64,000 bases of DNA from Streptomyces griseorubiginosus (GCF_001514195.1 NZ_KQ948742.1:186001-250000); one strand, 5' to 3'; numbered from the stretch's first letter, positions 44,396 to 53,860 are shown. The notes: a model not told the origin generated them from the letters alone. Made by a program: numbers and translations.

Positions 44396-45382
44396 CTATG
44401 GTCCCTCCGCGCCCATCAACGAGCGATACACCGCCGTCGACCTCGGATGGGACCGGCAGGACCACACGCCGTGCGGGCAGTAGTCGCTGATCGACTGGTA
44501 CAGAGGGCGCTGCTCCGCGAACCACGTGAGCATGCCGCGCATGTACGCCGGGTTGTCCCCGTTCTCGAACAGGCCCCACTCCTGGTACGAGAAGGGCTTC
44601 CCATGAGCGCGGGCGAAACGGACATGCGCTCGCAAACCGTACGGCTCGTCCAGCTGACCGGAGAAACCCAGGCCCCGCGGGGCGTCGTAGGCGTCCATGC
44701 CCACGATGTCCACGACCTCGTCCCCCGGATAACAGCGCGGCCACGGGATCGCGTCGCGACCCCGGGTCGGCGTGAACTCGAAGCGCAGGCGCTGGCCGGG
44801 CACCGTACGCATCGCCCGCACGATCCGCGCCCAGTACGCCCGCCACGCCGCCGGGTCCGGGCCGCAGCGATGCGTGTACGTCGTGCCGTTCATCTCCCAG
44901 CCCAGCACCACCACCGTGTCCGGGACGCCCAACGCCACCAGCCGGCCGGCCAGGACACGGAAATGCGCGTCGTACACGCCCCTCGCACCGCGCCGGAGCT
45001 CGGCCGCGACCGTGCTGTCAGGAAGATGAGCCTCGCTGCGCTCCAGCATCGGCACGTTCAGGACGAACATCCGCCGCGGATCAGCCCGCCGCCAGGCCGC
45101 CCAGGACTCCAGATAGCCCGGAGCCCCCTCGATGTTGCTCCAGCGGTCACCCGGCAGATACACATGCCCCACCCGGGGCGCCGGCCCGCCCAGCCAGGCA
45201 CCGAGCGCCATCAGGCGTGCCGTGTCCGAAGGCTCGTAGCCGACATACGCGCCGTACGCCGACACAGCCGCGGGCTCAGGGGCCGGGGCGCGCTCGGTGC
45301 ACGCCGACACCAGAAGCAGCAGGACGACGGCCAGGGCGAGCAGGCCGCGAGGCGCGGACCTCGGCACTGCGGCGGACTTCAT
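44396..45382 (-). CDS. Lipoprotein with GH26-like glycosidase domain
   Basis: 328 residues. Signal peptide with lipobox LVSAC (Cys about residue 28) marks a membrane lipoprotein. The rest resembles family 26 glycosidases (beta-mannanase-like): VVVLGWEMNGTTYT carries the acid/base Glu in GWEMN, and PFSYQEWGLFENGD carries the likely nucleophile Glu. Between them FEFTPTRGRD and VDIVGMDAYDA form barrel strands. Should act on an extracellular polysaccharide, exact substrate unknown. ATG start chosen by the signal peptide. Confidence 0.85.
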   Translation of the reverse strand: MKSAAVPRSAPRGLLALAVVLLLLVSACTERAPAPEPAAVSAYGAYVGYEPSDTARLMALGAWLGGPAPRVGHVYLPGDRWSNIEGAPGYLESWAAWRRADPRRMFVLNVPMLERSEAHLPDSTVAAELRRGARGVYDAHFRVLAGRLVALGVPDTVVVLGWEMNGTTYTHRCGPDPAAWRAYWARIVRAMRTVPGQRLRFEFTPTRGRDAIPWPRCYPGDEVVDIVGMDAYDAPRGLGFSGQLDEPYGLRAHVRFARAHGKPFSYQEWGLFENGDNPAYMRGMLTWFAEQRPLYQSISDYCPHGVWSCRSHPRSTAVYRSLMGAEGP

Positions 45383-45587
45383 GACGTCGGCGGTCCATCC
45401 GGTCGGGGGACCGCCACGAGACGGTCGCAGGACATGACCCCGCGACTGTGACGCACCCCGGCACCGCCGGAGCTGCCCCTCCGCTCCCGCCACCCCGTCG
45501 GGTGAACATGAGGGTGGGGCGGAGAACTCCCCGCCCCACCCCTGATACACGCCGCCGAAACGGCGTCAGCGCCCTTCCTCGTTCCTC

Positions 45588-45635
45588 AGCGGCCGTCGCC
45601 GTTCGTCAGCGGCCGTCGCCGTTCGTCAGCGGCCC
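45588..45635. repeat. Short tandem repeat
   Basis: CAGCGGCCGTCGCCGTTCGT occurs twice in direct succession with a third partial copy, at the 3' end of the DUF5324 gene and its downstream gap. Confidence 0.7.
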
Positions 45636-46327
45636 TCGTCCTTCTTCGCCGCGTCCTCCTCGGCCTCCTTCGCCTGGACCTCCGGGTCCAGAACGGACTG
45701 GCCGGTGCCGTCGACCGACGTCAGCCGGCCCGACTCGGGCACCTCGGTCGCGGCGGGGGGTTCGACCAGCCAGTCAGGGTTGGCCTGCTTGTCCCACCAC
45801 TTCCACGCGGCGTAAGCACCCCCCGCCACCAGGCCCGCGACCGCGAGCGCCTTGGCGAGCCGGCCGGCGCGAGCCCGCCGCTCGTGCTTGCGGACCAGCT
45901 TGCGGACCTCCTTGGGCGTGACCTGGCCGCGCAGAGCGGCCAGCGCCGCCGCACTGCGCGCCGTGGCCTCACCGGCGACCGGAACGGCCACCGCGACGGC
46001 CTGCTCGATCTTCGGACGGGAGTAGTCGGCGGCCTGACGAGCCGCCTTACGCGTACGAACGGCAGCCTCGTGGGCAGCCTGGTCGACCTTCGGTGGAACA
46101 TGCGTACGGGCCTGCTCCAGACGTGGCGCGACATGGGCGCCGTACTGGACACGAGCCTGCTCGGCGGCCTGGGAGACCTTCGGCGCGAGCCGTACACGCG
46201 CCTCGGTCGCATACTGCGAAGCCTTGTCCTTGGCCGTGTCGGCGTAGGGCGCCACCACTTCCGCGGCGTGCAGCACGCTGTCCTTCGCCGAGCCGGTCGC
46301 GGCGCGCACGCTGTCGATGCGGGTCAC
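45626..46327 (-). CDS. DUF5324 family protein
   Basis: 233 residues. Long amphipathic helical N-terminal half with 11-residue-type repeats (TAKDKASQYATEARVRLAP, VSQAAEQARVQYGAHVAP), reminiscent of apolipoprotein/LEA-like surface-binding helices, then one membrane helix (ALAVAGLVAGGAYAAWKWW) and an acidic tail ending AEEDAAKKDEGR. Known in streptomycetes as DUF5324, upstream of ppiA. Possibly membrane- or cell-wall-associated; function unknown. GAGGAGGAT ribosome site. Confidence 0.85.
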   Translation of the reverse strand: MTRIDSVRAATGSAKDSVLHAAEVVAPYADTAKDKASQYATEARVRLAPKVSQAAEQARVQYGAHVAPRLEQARTHVPPKVDQAAHEAAVRTRKAARQAADYSRPKIEQAVAVAVPVAGEATARSAAALAALRGQVTPKEVRKLVRKHERRARAGRLAKALAVAGLVAGGAYAAWKWWDKQANPDWLVEPPAATEVPESGRLTSVDGTGQSVLDPEVQAKEAEEDAAKKDEGR

Positions 46328-46569
46328 GGGATCCTCCTCCTCGGTGGCGTACGGTAATTCGACTTTCCACCCTTTTACGGATCATGCCTGCCGGAACTCA
46401 GCCCGGCACCTGAGGGCGGGCATCCGGATCAATAGCGGATGAATACGTGGCAACAGGAGCTTGTCGACGACAATGCCACGGATCGCCGCCCAGCGCCCCC
46501 GCCCGGGCCCTCCTCGACCGGATCCGTGCGAGGATCGGTCGGGCACAGGAAGACAACGGAAGGCAGATC

Positions 46570-47097
<528 letters not shown>

Positions 47098-47130
47098 GCC
47101 ACCGGAGTACCCCCGCGCAGGGAACCAAAC

Positions 47131-47160
47131 GCCCCGCTCAACCGTAAGGACGAGCGGGGC
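47131..47160 (+). terminator. Terminator of ppiA
   Basis: 9-bp stem GCCCCGCTC / GAGCGGGGC with a 12-base loop, 34 bp after the ppiA stop. Confidence 0.85.
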
Positions 47161-47201
47161 GGCGCACGCGCCACGACCGCACACGGCGACGAGGGGATGC
47201 C

Positions 47202-48086
47202 ATGAACCAGGAGGCGGACAGCTCACCGCAGGCCCACAGCCTGCCCAGCTGCTACCGGCACCCGGACCGCGAGACCGGCATCCGCTGCACCCGGTGCGAA
47301 CGTCCCATCTGCCCCGAGTGCATGGTCAGTGCCTCCGTCGGCTTCCAGTGCCCCGAGTGCGTACGCGACGGCGGCGGCACCGGACCCGCCCCCGCCGCGG
47401 CCCGACCGCGCACCATCGCCGGTGGCAGCGTCACCGCCGACCCCCGGCTGTTCACCAAGATCCTCATCGGGATCAACCTCGCGGTCTTCATCGCCATCCA
47501 GGCCAACGCGTCCCTCGCGGCCGACCTCAGCCTCGTCGGCGCCTATCCGCCGCCGCCCTTCCCGCTCCGCGAGGGTGTCGCCGACGGACAGTACTACCGC
47601 CTGGTCACCTCGATGTTCGCGCACCAGGAGATCTGGCACATCGGCTTCAACATGCTCAGCCTGTGGTGGCTCGGCGGCCCCCTCGAAGCCGCCCTCGGCC
47701 GTGCCCGCTACCTCGCCGTCTACTTCGTCTCAGGGCTCGCGGGCAGCGCCCTCGCCTACCTGCTGGCCGCCCCGGCCACAGCGACCCTCGGCGCCTCCGG
47801 TGCCATCTTCGGCCTCTTCGGCGCGACCGCCGTCCTGATGCGCAAGCTCAACTACGACCTGCGGCCGATCATCGCGCTCCTGGTGATCAACCTGATCTTC
47901 ACCTTCGGCTGGAGCAGCATCTCCTGGCAGGCCCACATCGGAGGCCTCGTCGCCGGGCTCATCACGGGGTACGGCATGGTCCACGCCCCGCGTGAACGGC
48001 GGGCGCTGGTGCAGTACGGCACCTGCGCGGTGGTCCTGCTGGTCATCGTGGTCATGGTCCTGGTGAGGACCGCGCAGCTGACCTGA
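47202..48086 (+). CDS. Rhomboid family intramembrane serine protease with N-terminal zinc finger
   Basis: 294 residues. The N-terminal 50 residues form a B-box-like zinc finger (CYRHPDRETGIRCTRCERPIC then CPECV). After a linker, six membrane helices follow. The catalytic Ser is in TLGASGAIFGLFGA and the His in WQAHIGGLVAGLITGYGM; the conserved HIGFNMLSLWWLG loop is present. Cleaves transmembrane substrates; which ones is unknown. ppiA-rhomboid-crgA order is conserved in actinobacteria. Confidence 0.94.
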   Translation: MNQEADSSPQAHSLPSCYRHPDRETGIRCTRCERPICPECMVSASVGFQCPECVRDGGGTGPAPAAARPRTIAGGSVTADPRLFTKILIGINLAVFIAIQANASLAADLSLVGAYPPPPFPLREGVADGQYYRLVTSMFAHQEIWHIGFNMLSLWWLGGPLEAALGRARYLAVYFVSGLAGSALAYLLAAPATATLGASGAIFGLFGATAVLMRKLNYDLRPIIALLVINLIFTFGWSSISWQAHIGGLVAGLITGYGMVHAPRERRALVQYGTCAVVLLVIVVMVLVRTAQLT

Positions 48087-48094
48087 GCTGCACG

Positions 48095-48304
48095 TTGTCC
48101 ACAGCGAGTGGCGGATCTTGTGCATACAGTGCGGGAACAGCTGTGCCCCCTGTCGCTGACCCGTGTTTCCGCAGGTCAGGCAGGGGGCGAAGGGCCTTGC
48201 GAGGGCCGGTGTGATGGTCGCACCGGCGTCAACGCCCGATGAGTTATCCACAGATCGTAGTCTTTTCCCCAGGCCCTGTGGAAACTGCTCCAGTCTGTGG
48301 ATAA
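48095..48304. promoter_or_regulatory. Cluster of DnaA boxes between the rhomboid gene and crgA
   Basis: Three perfect strong boxes: TTGTCCACA (48095-48103), TTATCCACA (48244-48252) and TGTGGATAA (48296-48304, minus strand). Weaker ones are TTTTCCCCA near 48262 and TGTGGAAAC near 48278. The outer pair is part of an exact 15-bp inverted repeat TGAGTTATCCACAGA (48240-48254) / TCTGTGGATAACTCA (48294-48308). About 31.6 kb from oriC (roughly 21 kb without the AICE). A high-affinity DnaA-box cluster (D78) near oriC has been described in S. coelicolor as limiting initiation; I recall this but cannot confirm it is the same locus. Confidence 0.8.
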
Positions 48305-48328
48305 CTCAGCGGATACCCGTGGGCAGAG

Positions 48329-48583
48329 CTACTTCCACTGGGTGGAGACGGCGAATCCGGCGGCGATGAAGCCGAAGCCCACGACGATGTTCCAGTTGTC
48401 CAGGGCGTCGATGGGCAGCGAGCCGTCGGTCACATAGAAGACGACGATCCAGGCAAGCCCGATGAGGAACATGGCCAGCATCACGGGGGCGACCCAGGCG
48501 CGGCTGTTCAGCTTGATGGCGGTCGCCTGCTTCGCCGGCGGCGGCGTGTAGTCGGCCTTCTTGCGGATACGTGACTTCGGCAC
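48329..48583 (-). CDS. crgA: Cell division protein CrgA
   Basis: 84-residue membrane protein that inhibits or coordinates FtsZ-ring assembly in aerial hyphae. N-terminal MPKSRIRKKADYTPPP is the family signature; two membrane helices follow (WVAPVMLAMFLIGLAWIVVFY and NIVVGFGFIAAGFAVS). The C-terminus is WK, as in Streptomyces CrgA. The DnaA-box cluster lies just beyond its 3' end. Confidence 0.96.
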   Translation of the reverse strand: MPKSRIRKKADYTPPPAKQATAIKLNSRAWVAPVMLAMFLIGLAWIVVFYVTDGSLPIDALDNWNIVVGFGFIAAGFAVSTQWK

Positions 48584-48723
48584 GAGGGTCTCTCCTGTCG
48601 ATGCGCTGCGTGGCCGCGCAGGTAACTGGTCGGGCTCCGGGCAGCGTACAAGGGGACTCTTAGCGCTCCCCCGGGCGTCCGTTAGCGTAGTGCTTCCGCG
48701 GCGCCGAAGGAGATAAGGGTACG

Positions 48724-49503
48724 TTGAGCAATTCTGCCGACTCCCCCCAGTCCGGATCCAGTCCTGTCCGCAGGCGGGGTTTCCGGCCGGTGAGAGTGCT
48801 CACGGTGGCCGTCTTCGCTCTCGCGGGGCTGATCTTCTTCACGAGCTTCAACACGGCCAAGGGCACCGACATCCGTACGGACGCCTCCCTGCTGAAGCTG
48901 TCGGACCTGATCCAGGAGCGCAGTCACAAGAACGGCCTGCTGGACGAGGCCAACGGGTCGCTGCGCCGGGACGTCGAGTCGCTGGCGGAGCGGGACGACG
49001 GCAGCACGAAGGCCGAGGACGAGAAGCTGACGGCTCTGGAGCACAGGGCGGGTACGCAGCGGATCAAGGGCAAGGCGGTCACGGTCACCCTCGACGACGC
49101 CCCGCCGAACGCCACCGCGAAGCTGCCGGGTTATCCCGAGCCGCAGCCGGACTACCTGGTCATCCACCAGCAGGACCTTCAGGCCGTGGTCAACGCCCTG
49201 TGGAAGGGGGGCGCCCAGGGCATCAAGGTCATGGACCAGCGGCTGATCTCGACGAGTGCGGTGCGCTGTGTCGGCAACACCCTGATCCTTCAGGGGCGGG
49301 TGTACTCGCCGCCGTACAAGATCCAGGCGGTGGGTGATCCCGGGAAGCTGAAGCAGGCGCTCGCGGATTCGAAGGCGATCCAGAACTACATGGTCTACGT
49401 CAATGTCTACGGCCTGGGCTGGAAGGTCGAGGACGACGGCACGGTGACTCTTCCCGGCTATTCGGGCACAGTGGATCTGCAGTACGCCAAGCCAGTGGAG
49501 TAG
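48724..49503 (+). CDS. DUF881 membrane protein
   Basis: 259 residues: short cytoplasmic basic N-terminus, one membrane helix (VLTVAVFALAGLIFFTSF), a coiled-coil region (about 70-105, RRDVESLAERDDGSTKAEDE) and a DUF881 domain (VTVTLDDAPPNA, QQDLQAVVNALWKGGAQGIKVMDQRL). TTG start with AAGGAG about 8 bp upstream. The place between crgA and trpG equals Rv0012. DUF881 proteins are near division genes but have no proven function. Confidence 0.9.
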   Translation: MSNSADSPQSGSSPVRRRGFRPVRVLTVAVFALAGLIFFTSFNTAKGTDIRTDASLLKLSDLIQERSHKNGLLDEANGSLRRDVESLAERDDGSTKAEDEKLTALEHRAGTQRIKGKAVTVTLDDAPPNATAKLPGYPEPQPDYLVIHQQDLQAVVNALWKGGAQGIKVMDQRLISTSAVRCVGNTLILQGRVYSPPYKIQAVGDPGKLKQALADSKAIQNYMVYVNVYGLGWKVEDDGTVTLPGYSGTVDLQYAKPVE

Positions 49504-49520
49504 GTGCCGGGGGGCTGTCG

Positions 49521-50210
49521 GTGCGAGTCTTCGTCAGGGCCGTCAGCGAGTTGTGCATCACTGTCGGTGCCCTGATCGTGTTGTTCGTCGTCTATGTGCT
49601 GTTCTGGACCGGTGTGAAGGCCGACACCGTGATGGATCGCCAGATCGACCAGTTGCAGAGTCAGTGGTCCAAGGGGAGCGTGCGGCAGCCGCAGGTGGCG
49701 GCGGGTGCGTCCGCTGCCCCGGCCGAGCCGGCGCCGTATCGCAAGGGCCGGCCTTTCGCGATCATGTACATCCCGCGGCTTGGTTTCACGTGGAACAAGC
49801 CCGTGCTCGAGGGCACCGAGGTCGGCACCCTGAAGAAGGGGCTGGGCCATTACGCCAACACCGCGCAGCTGGGGCAGGAGGGGAACTTCGCGGTTGCCGG
49901 GCATCGGCGGACGTACGGGGACCCCTTCAAGGACTTCCCGAGGCTGCGGCGTGGGGACGCCGTCGTGCTGACGGACGGGACGACCTGGTTCACGTATCGG
50001 ATCGACAAAGGGCCTTACAAAACAGTTCCCACCGACATTGAGGTGATCGATCCTGTGCCACGTACTTCCGGGTACACGCGGCCCGGCCGCTATCTCACGC
50101 TGACCACGTGCGATCCGGAATGGGGACACAGTCACCGGCTGATCGTCTGGGCACATCTGGACTCCACACAGCCTGTGGAGGACGGCAAGCCTGCTGCCCT
50201 GCGCCGTTAG
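49521..50210 (+). CDS. Class E sortase
   Basis: 229 residues: N-terminal membrane helix (ELCITVGALIVLFVVYVLFW), then the sortase domain. Catalytic His in AVAGHRRTYGDPF, Cys in YLTLTTCDPEWG, Arg in HRLIVWA. Class E sortases attach proteins with LAxTG-type signals to peptidoglycan in high-GC Gram-positives. It lies 17 bp after the DUF881 gene. First of three sortases in the cluster. Confidence 0.93.
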   Translation: MRVFVRAVSELCITVGALIVLFVVYVLFWTGVKADTVMDRQIDQLQSQWSKGSVRQPQVAAGASAAPAEPAPYRKGRPFAIMYIPRLGFTWNKPVLEGTEVGTLKKGLGHYANTAQLGQEGNFAVAGHRRTYGDPFKDFPRLRRGDAVVLTDGTTWFTYRIDKGPYKTVPTDIEVIDPVPRTSGYTRPGRYLTLTTCDPEWGHSHRLIVWAHLDSTQPVEDGKPAALRR

Positions 50211-50262
50211 TCTGGTGCGGTACGGCGTGAGTGTGGTGCCGTGGTGCGACGGAAGGGACGGC

Positions 50263-50424
50263 ATGTACGGCTGGATCTGGCGGCATCTGCCGGGGAACGC
50301 ATGGGTGAAGGCGCTGCTCTCACTCGTGCTGGTCGTTGCTGTGGTCTATGTCCTGTTCCAGTACGTCTTTCCGTGGGCCGAACCGCTGCTGCCCTTCAAC
50401 GATGTGACGGTGGACAACCAGTGA
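50263..50424 (+). CDS. Small membrane protein in sortase cluster
   Basis: 53 residues: MYGWIWRHLPGNAWVKA, a membrane helix (LLSLVLVVAVVYVLFQYVF) and a short outer tail (PWAEPLLPFNDVTVDNQ). ATG with GAAGGGAC upstream; the stop overlaps the next start (GTGA). Present in the equivalent place in other streptomycetes as far as I recall. Function unknown. Confidence 0.85.
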   Translation: MYGWIWRHLPGNAWVKALLSLVLVVAVVYVLFQYVFPWAEPLLPFNDVTVDNQ

Positions 50425-51059
50425 GCGCGCGCATTCTCGTCGTCGACAACTACGACAGCTTTGTCTTCAATCTGGTCCAGTACCTGTACCAGCTGGGCGC
50501 CGAGTGCGAGGTGCTGCGCAACGACGAGGTGTCGACGGCGCACGCCCAGGACGGGTTCGACGGTGTGCTGCTGTCGCCGGGGCCCGGGACGCCGGAGGAG
50601 GCGGGCGTGTGCGTGGACATGGTCCGCCACTGCGCCTCGACCGGGGTGCCGGTGTTCGGTGTGTGTCTGGGCATGCAGTCGATGCAGGTGGCGTACGGCG
50701 GGGTCGTGAACCGTGCCCCCGAGCTGCTGCACGGCAAGACGTCCCTGGTCGAGCACGAGGGGCGGGGGGTCTTCGCGGGCCTTCCGACCCCGTTCACGGC
50801 GACCCGGTACCACTCCCTGGCCGCGGAGCCGACGACGGTGCCGGCCGAGCTGGAGGTCACCGCGCGGACGCAGGACGGGATCGTCATGGGGCTCAGGCAC
50901 CGTGAACTGGCGGTCGAGGGCGTGCAGTTCCACCCGGAGTCGGTGCTGACGGAGCACGGCCATCTGATGCTGGCCAACTGGCTGGTGGAGTGCGGGGATC
51001 AGGGCGCGGTGGCGAGGTCGGCGGGGCTCGCCCCGGTGGTGGGCAGGGCCACGGCGTGA
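50421..51059 (+). CDS. trpG: Glutamine amidotransferase, anthranilate/aminodeoxychorismate synthase component II
   Basis: 212 residues of class I glutamine amidotransferase. DNYDSFVFNLVQYL begins the domain, the nucleophile is in FGVCLGMQSM, and the catalytic His-Glu in VQFHPESVLTEHG. Supplies ammonia to a chorismate-using synthase; the pabA role (folate) is equally possible because no trpE or pabB lies nearby. Located at the Rv0013 position. GTG start overlaps the upstream stop, and its own stop overlaps the next GTG. Confidence 0.9.
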   Translation: MSARILVVDNYDSFVFNLVQYLYQLGAECEVLRNDEVSTAHAQDGFDGVLLSPGPGTPEEAGVCVDMVRHCASTGVPVFGVCLGMQSMQVAYGGVVNRAPELLHGKTSLVEHEGRGVFAGLPTPFTATRYHSLAAEPTTVPAELEVTARTQDGIVMGLRHRELAVEGVQFHPESVLTEHGHLMLANWLVECGDQGAVARSAGLAPVVGRATA

Positions 51060-52081
51060 CGGCGCTGCGCCCCGAGCGCGAGGACGTGTACGGCGACGCG
51101 TCGTACACGTCCTACGGCGGTGATGCCTACGCGAGTGACCCGTCGCCGTATGTGCCGCCGGCCGACGACGAGACGGTGGCCTTGCGGATACCGGATCCGC
51201 CGCCTCCTATACCCGCTTCTGAGGCCTCTTCCGTCACATCCGCCACTGGATCCCCACAGGGAGGCCGTGCGGCCCGCAGAAAGGCCGCCAAGGGTCGCCG
51301 TGGGCGTCATGGCGGGGTGGCTGCCTCCGATGTGCAGCCGGAGCCTGAGTCCTCGGACGGGAGGCCGCTCTCACGCGTGGAGGCCCGTCGGCAGGCGAAG
51401 GCGCGCAAACCGGGCGCGGCGGTCGTCGCGAGCCGGGCGATCGGCGAGGTGTTCATCACCACCGGTGTGCTGATGCTGCTGTTCGTCAGCTACCAGCTGT
51501 GGTGGACGAACGTGCGCGCGCACGCGGCGGCGGACAAGGAGGCGAGCAGCCTCCAGAAGGACTGGGCGAGCGGAAAGGGCGCGCCGGGCACGTTCGAGCC
51601 GGGTCAGGGCTTCGCCCTGCTGCACATCCCCAAGCTGGACGTGGTCGTGCCGATCGCGGAGGGCGTCAGCAACAAGAAGGTGCTCGACAAGGGCATGGTC
51701 GGGCATTACAGCCAGGGTCAGCTGAAGACGGCGATGCCGGACGCCAAGACCGGCAACTTCGCGCTCGCCGGGCATCGCAACACGCATGGTGAGCCCTTCC
51801 GTTACATCAACAGGCTCAGCCCGGGTGACCCGATCATCGTCGAGACACAGGACGAGTACTTCGTCTACAAGATGACGTCGACGCTGCCGGTGACCTCGCC
51901 GGACAACACGAGCGTGATCGATCCCGTCCCGAAGGGGTCCGGCTTCACCAAGCCCGGCCGGTACATCACCCTCACCACGTGCACGCCGGAGTTCACCAGC
52001 AAGTACCGGTTGATCGTCTGGGGCAAGATGGTCGAGGAACGGCCGCGCAGCAAGGGCAAGCCGAATGCGCTCGTCCAGTAA
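51056..52081 (+). CDS. srtE: Class E sortase with long N-terminal extension
   Basis: 341 residues. About 120 cytoplasmic residues rich in Asp/Tyr/Pro then Arg/Lys precede a membrane helix (AIGEVFITTGVLMLLFVSYQLWW) and the sortase domain. Catalytic His in ALAGHRNTHGEPF, Cys in ITLTTCTPEFTS, Arg in YRLIVWG. Overlaps trpG by 4 bp (GTGA) and is followed by a third sortase. In S. coelicolor two adjacent class E sortases near this place are needed for aerial hyphae via chaplin anchoring; this gene and the next likely correspond. Confidence 0.92.
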   Translation: MTALRPEREDVYGDASYTSYGGDAYASDPSPYVPPADDETVALRIPDPPPPIPASEASSVTSATGSPQGGRAARRKAAKGRRGRHGGVAASDVQPEPESSDGRPLSRVEARRQAKARKPGAAVVASRAIGEVFITTGVLMLLFVSYQLWWTNVRAHAAADKEASSLQKDWASGKGAPGTFEPGQGFALLHIPKLDVVVPIAEGVSNKKVLDKGMVGHYSQGQLKTAMPDAKTGNFALAGHRNTHGEPFRYINRLSPGDPIIVETQDEYFVYKMTSTLPVTSPDNTSVIDPVPKGSGFTKPGRYITLTTCTPEFTSKYRLIVWGKMVEERPRSKGKPNALVQ

Positions 52082-52094
52082 GGGCAGATGACTA

Positions 52095-52835
52095 GTGGCA
52101 GCGACCACGGAGCAGCAAGAGCAGCACACCGGCCCGTCCGCGCCGCGCCGTCGTGGCACCGGACGCATCGCCATGGCGGTGAGCGTCTTCGGTGAACTCC
52201 TCATCACGGCGGGCCTGGTGCTGGGTCTGTTCGTCGTCTACTCGCTGTGGTGGACGAACGTCGTCGCCGACCGGCAGGCCGACAAGCAGGCCGACAAGGT
52301 GCGCGACAGCTGGATGGAGGGCCGGGACACGGGTCCGGGCGCGCTGGACACCAAGAACGGCATCGGGTTCCTGCATGTGCCCGCGATGAGGAACGGCGAG
52401 GTCCTGGTCGAGAAGGGCACGTCGACGAAGATCCTCAACGACGGTGTGGCCGGCTACTACACCGACCCGGTGAAGGCCACGCTGCCCACCAGCGGCAAGA
52501 CCGGCAACTTCTCCCTCGCCGCGCACCGGGACGGCCACGGGGCGAAGTTCCACAACATCGACAAGCTCAAAGAGGGCGATCCGATCGTCTTCGAGACCAA
52601 GGACGAGTGGTACGTCTACAAGGTCTACGCCATCCTCTCGGAGACCTCGAAGTACAACGTCGACGTCCTTGGCCAGATCCCCAAGGAGTCCGGCAAGAAG
52701 AAGGCCGGCCACTACATCACCCTGACGACGTGCACGCCGGTGTACACGTCGCGGTACCGGTACGTGGTGTGGGGGGAGCTGGTGCGGACCCAGAAGGTGG
52801 ACAGCGAGCGGACGTTGCCGAAGGAGTTGCGGTGA
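52095..52835 (+). CDS. srtE: Class E sortase
   Basis: 246 residues. Membrane helix AVSVFGELLITAGLVLGLFVVYSLWW, then the sortase domain with His in SLAAHRDGHGAKF, Cys in ITLTTCTPVYTS and Arg in YRYVVWG. GTG start 13 bp after the preceding gene. The domain is closely related to the upstream sortase, suggesting tandem duplication. A strong terminator follows, marking the end of the conserved cluster. Confidence 0.92.
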   Translation: MAATTEQQEQHTGPSAPRRRGTGRIAMAVSVFGELLITAGLVLGLFVVYSLWWTNVVADRQADKQADKVRDSWMEGRDTGPGALDTKNGIGFLHVPAMRNGEVLVEKGTSTKILNDGVAGYYTDPVKATLPTSGKTGNFSLAAHRDGHGAKFHNIDKLKEGDPIVFETKDEWYVYKVYAILSETSKYNVDVLGQIPKESGKKKAGHYITLTTCTPVYTSRYRYVVWGELVRTQKVDSERTLPKELR

Positions 52836-52880
52836 GGTGATTGAGTTCCTGCGAGGAACTCAGTCACCTAGCATGGCGAA

Positions 52881-52921
52881 GGCCCGAAGCCGCAACTTGC
52901 TCTTGCGGCTTCGGGCCCTTT
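52881..52921. terminator. Terminator after the sortase cluster
   Basis: Perfect 15-bp stem GGCCCGAAGCCGCAA / TTGCGGCTTCGGGCC followed by CTTTTC. Also placed to end the minus-strand nuclease fragment. Confidence 0.93.
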
Positions 52922-52935
52922 TCGTCGGGCCGCGC

Positions 52936-53268
52936 CTACTGCAGGACTTCCAGCGGCTCCCCGGCGCTCCACTGCTCCAGCAGCCCACGGTGTACGACGG
53001 TGATCCCGGTCTCGGCGGCGATGTGCAGGGCTTCCGAGGTGAACGGGCAAGTGGCCACGAAGAGTGCCACCTCCGCGCTGTGGAGAACCTTGGCGGCTCC
53101 GACGAACTTCTGCATGTCGGGGCTGGTGATGTTGAGGTAGGGCGCGAAGCGCTTGCACTGGACGACGAGGCGTCGTCCATCGGAGGTGAGCCCGCTGACG
53201 TCGATGCCCCGGTCTCCGTGGCCGCCCTGCACGGTCACGTTGGTGCAGCCCTCGCGTCGTAGCAGGGC
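52936..53268 (-). pseudogene. Mrr-like restriction endonuclease, 5' part missing
   Basis: C-terminal part of a restriction_endonuclease-like (Mrr_cat) domain: ALLRREGCTNVTVQGGHGDRGIDV and VVQCKRFAPYLNITSPDMQK carry the D...QxK active-site pattern. The expected N-terminal helices are replaced by IS630-type sequence read from the other strand, with the join at about 53265-53270. The open frame runs on to 53325 into the IS fragment. Confidence 0.8.
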
Positions 53269-53860
53269 GTTCATCGTCTTCGAGGACGAGGCGGGGTTCT
53301 CGATGACACCGCCGCGGGCCCGCACCTGGGGCCGGTGTGGTCATACGCCGGTGGTGCGGGTGCGCGGCCGCTCCTGGCGCCGCTGGTCGATCGCTGCGAT
53401 GTGCTGCTACAAGCAAGGCGAGGCGTCCCGGCTGATCTACCGGCCGCACCGCCACCGCAAGCACAAGGGCACCGGACGCGACAGCTTCTCCTGGCGTGAC
53501 TACCGCGACCTGGTCGTCCGCGCCCACATCCAGCTCAAGGCCCCCATCGTCTTGATCTGGGACAATCTCAACGTGCACCGGGCCGCCGGGATGCAGGAGT
53601 ACGCGGCTGCGCACGACTGGCTCACCATCGTGCAACTGCCCTCCTACTCACCGGACTTGAATCCGGCGGAGGGCATCTGGTCACTGTTACGCCGCGGCCC
53701 GCTGGCCAACACAGCCTTCACCGACGACGAGCATCTCGAACACACCCTCCGCCGCGGCCTGCGCCACATCCAGCTCCGGCCCGACCTCATCGACGGCTGC
53801 CTCGCCGGCACCGGACTCACCCTGGCCCAGCACCCGACAACAACCCGAAGAGATCAGTAG
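53268..53860 (+). pseudogene. IS630-family transposase, N-terminal part missing
   Basis: Catalytic DDE domain of an IS630-type transposase: FEDEAGFSMTPPRARTWG (first Asp), VLIWDNLNVHRAAGM (second Asp) and SYSPDLNPAEGIWSLLRR (Glu). The DNA-binding N-terminal half is absent; the frame joins nuclease-derived sequence at about 53268. Probably inactive. Confidence 0.85.

Noticed and set aside
49783..49796. GTTTCACGTGGAAC inside the first sortase gene, one base from parS
   Set aside because: One mismatch breaks the palindrome and the site is 40 kb from parAB; the codons encode the conserved sortase stretch FTWNK, so chance is likely.
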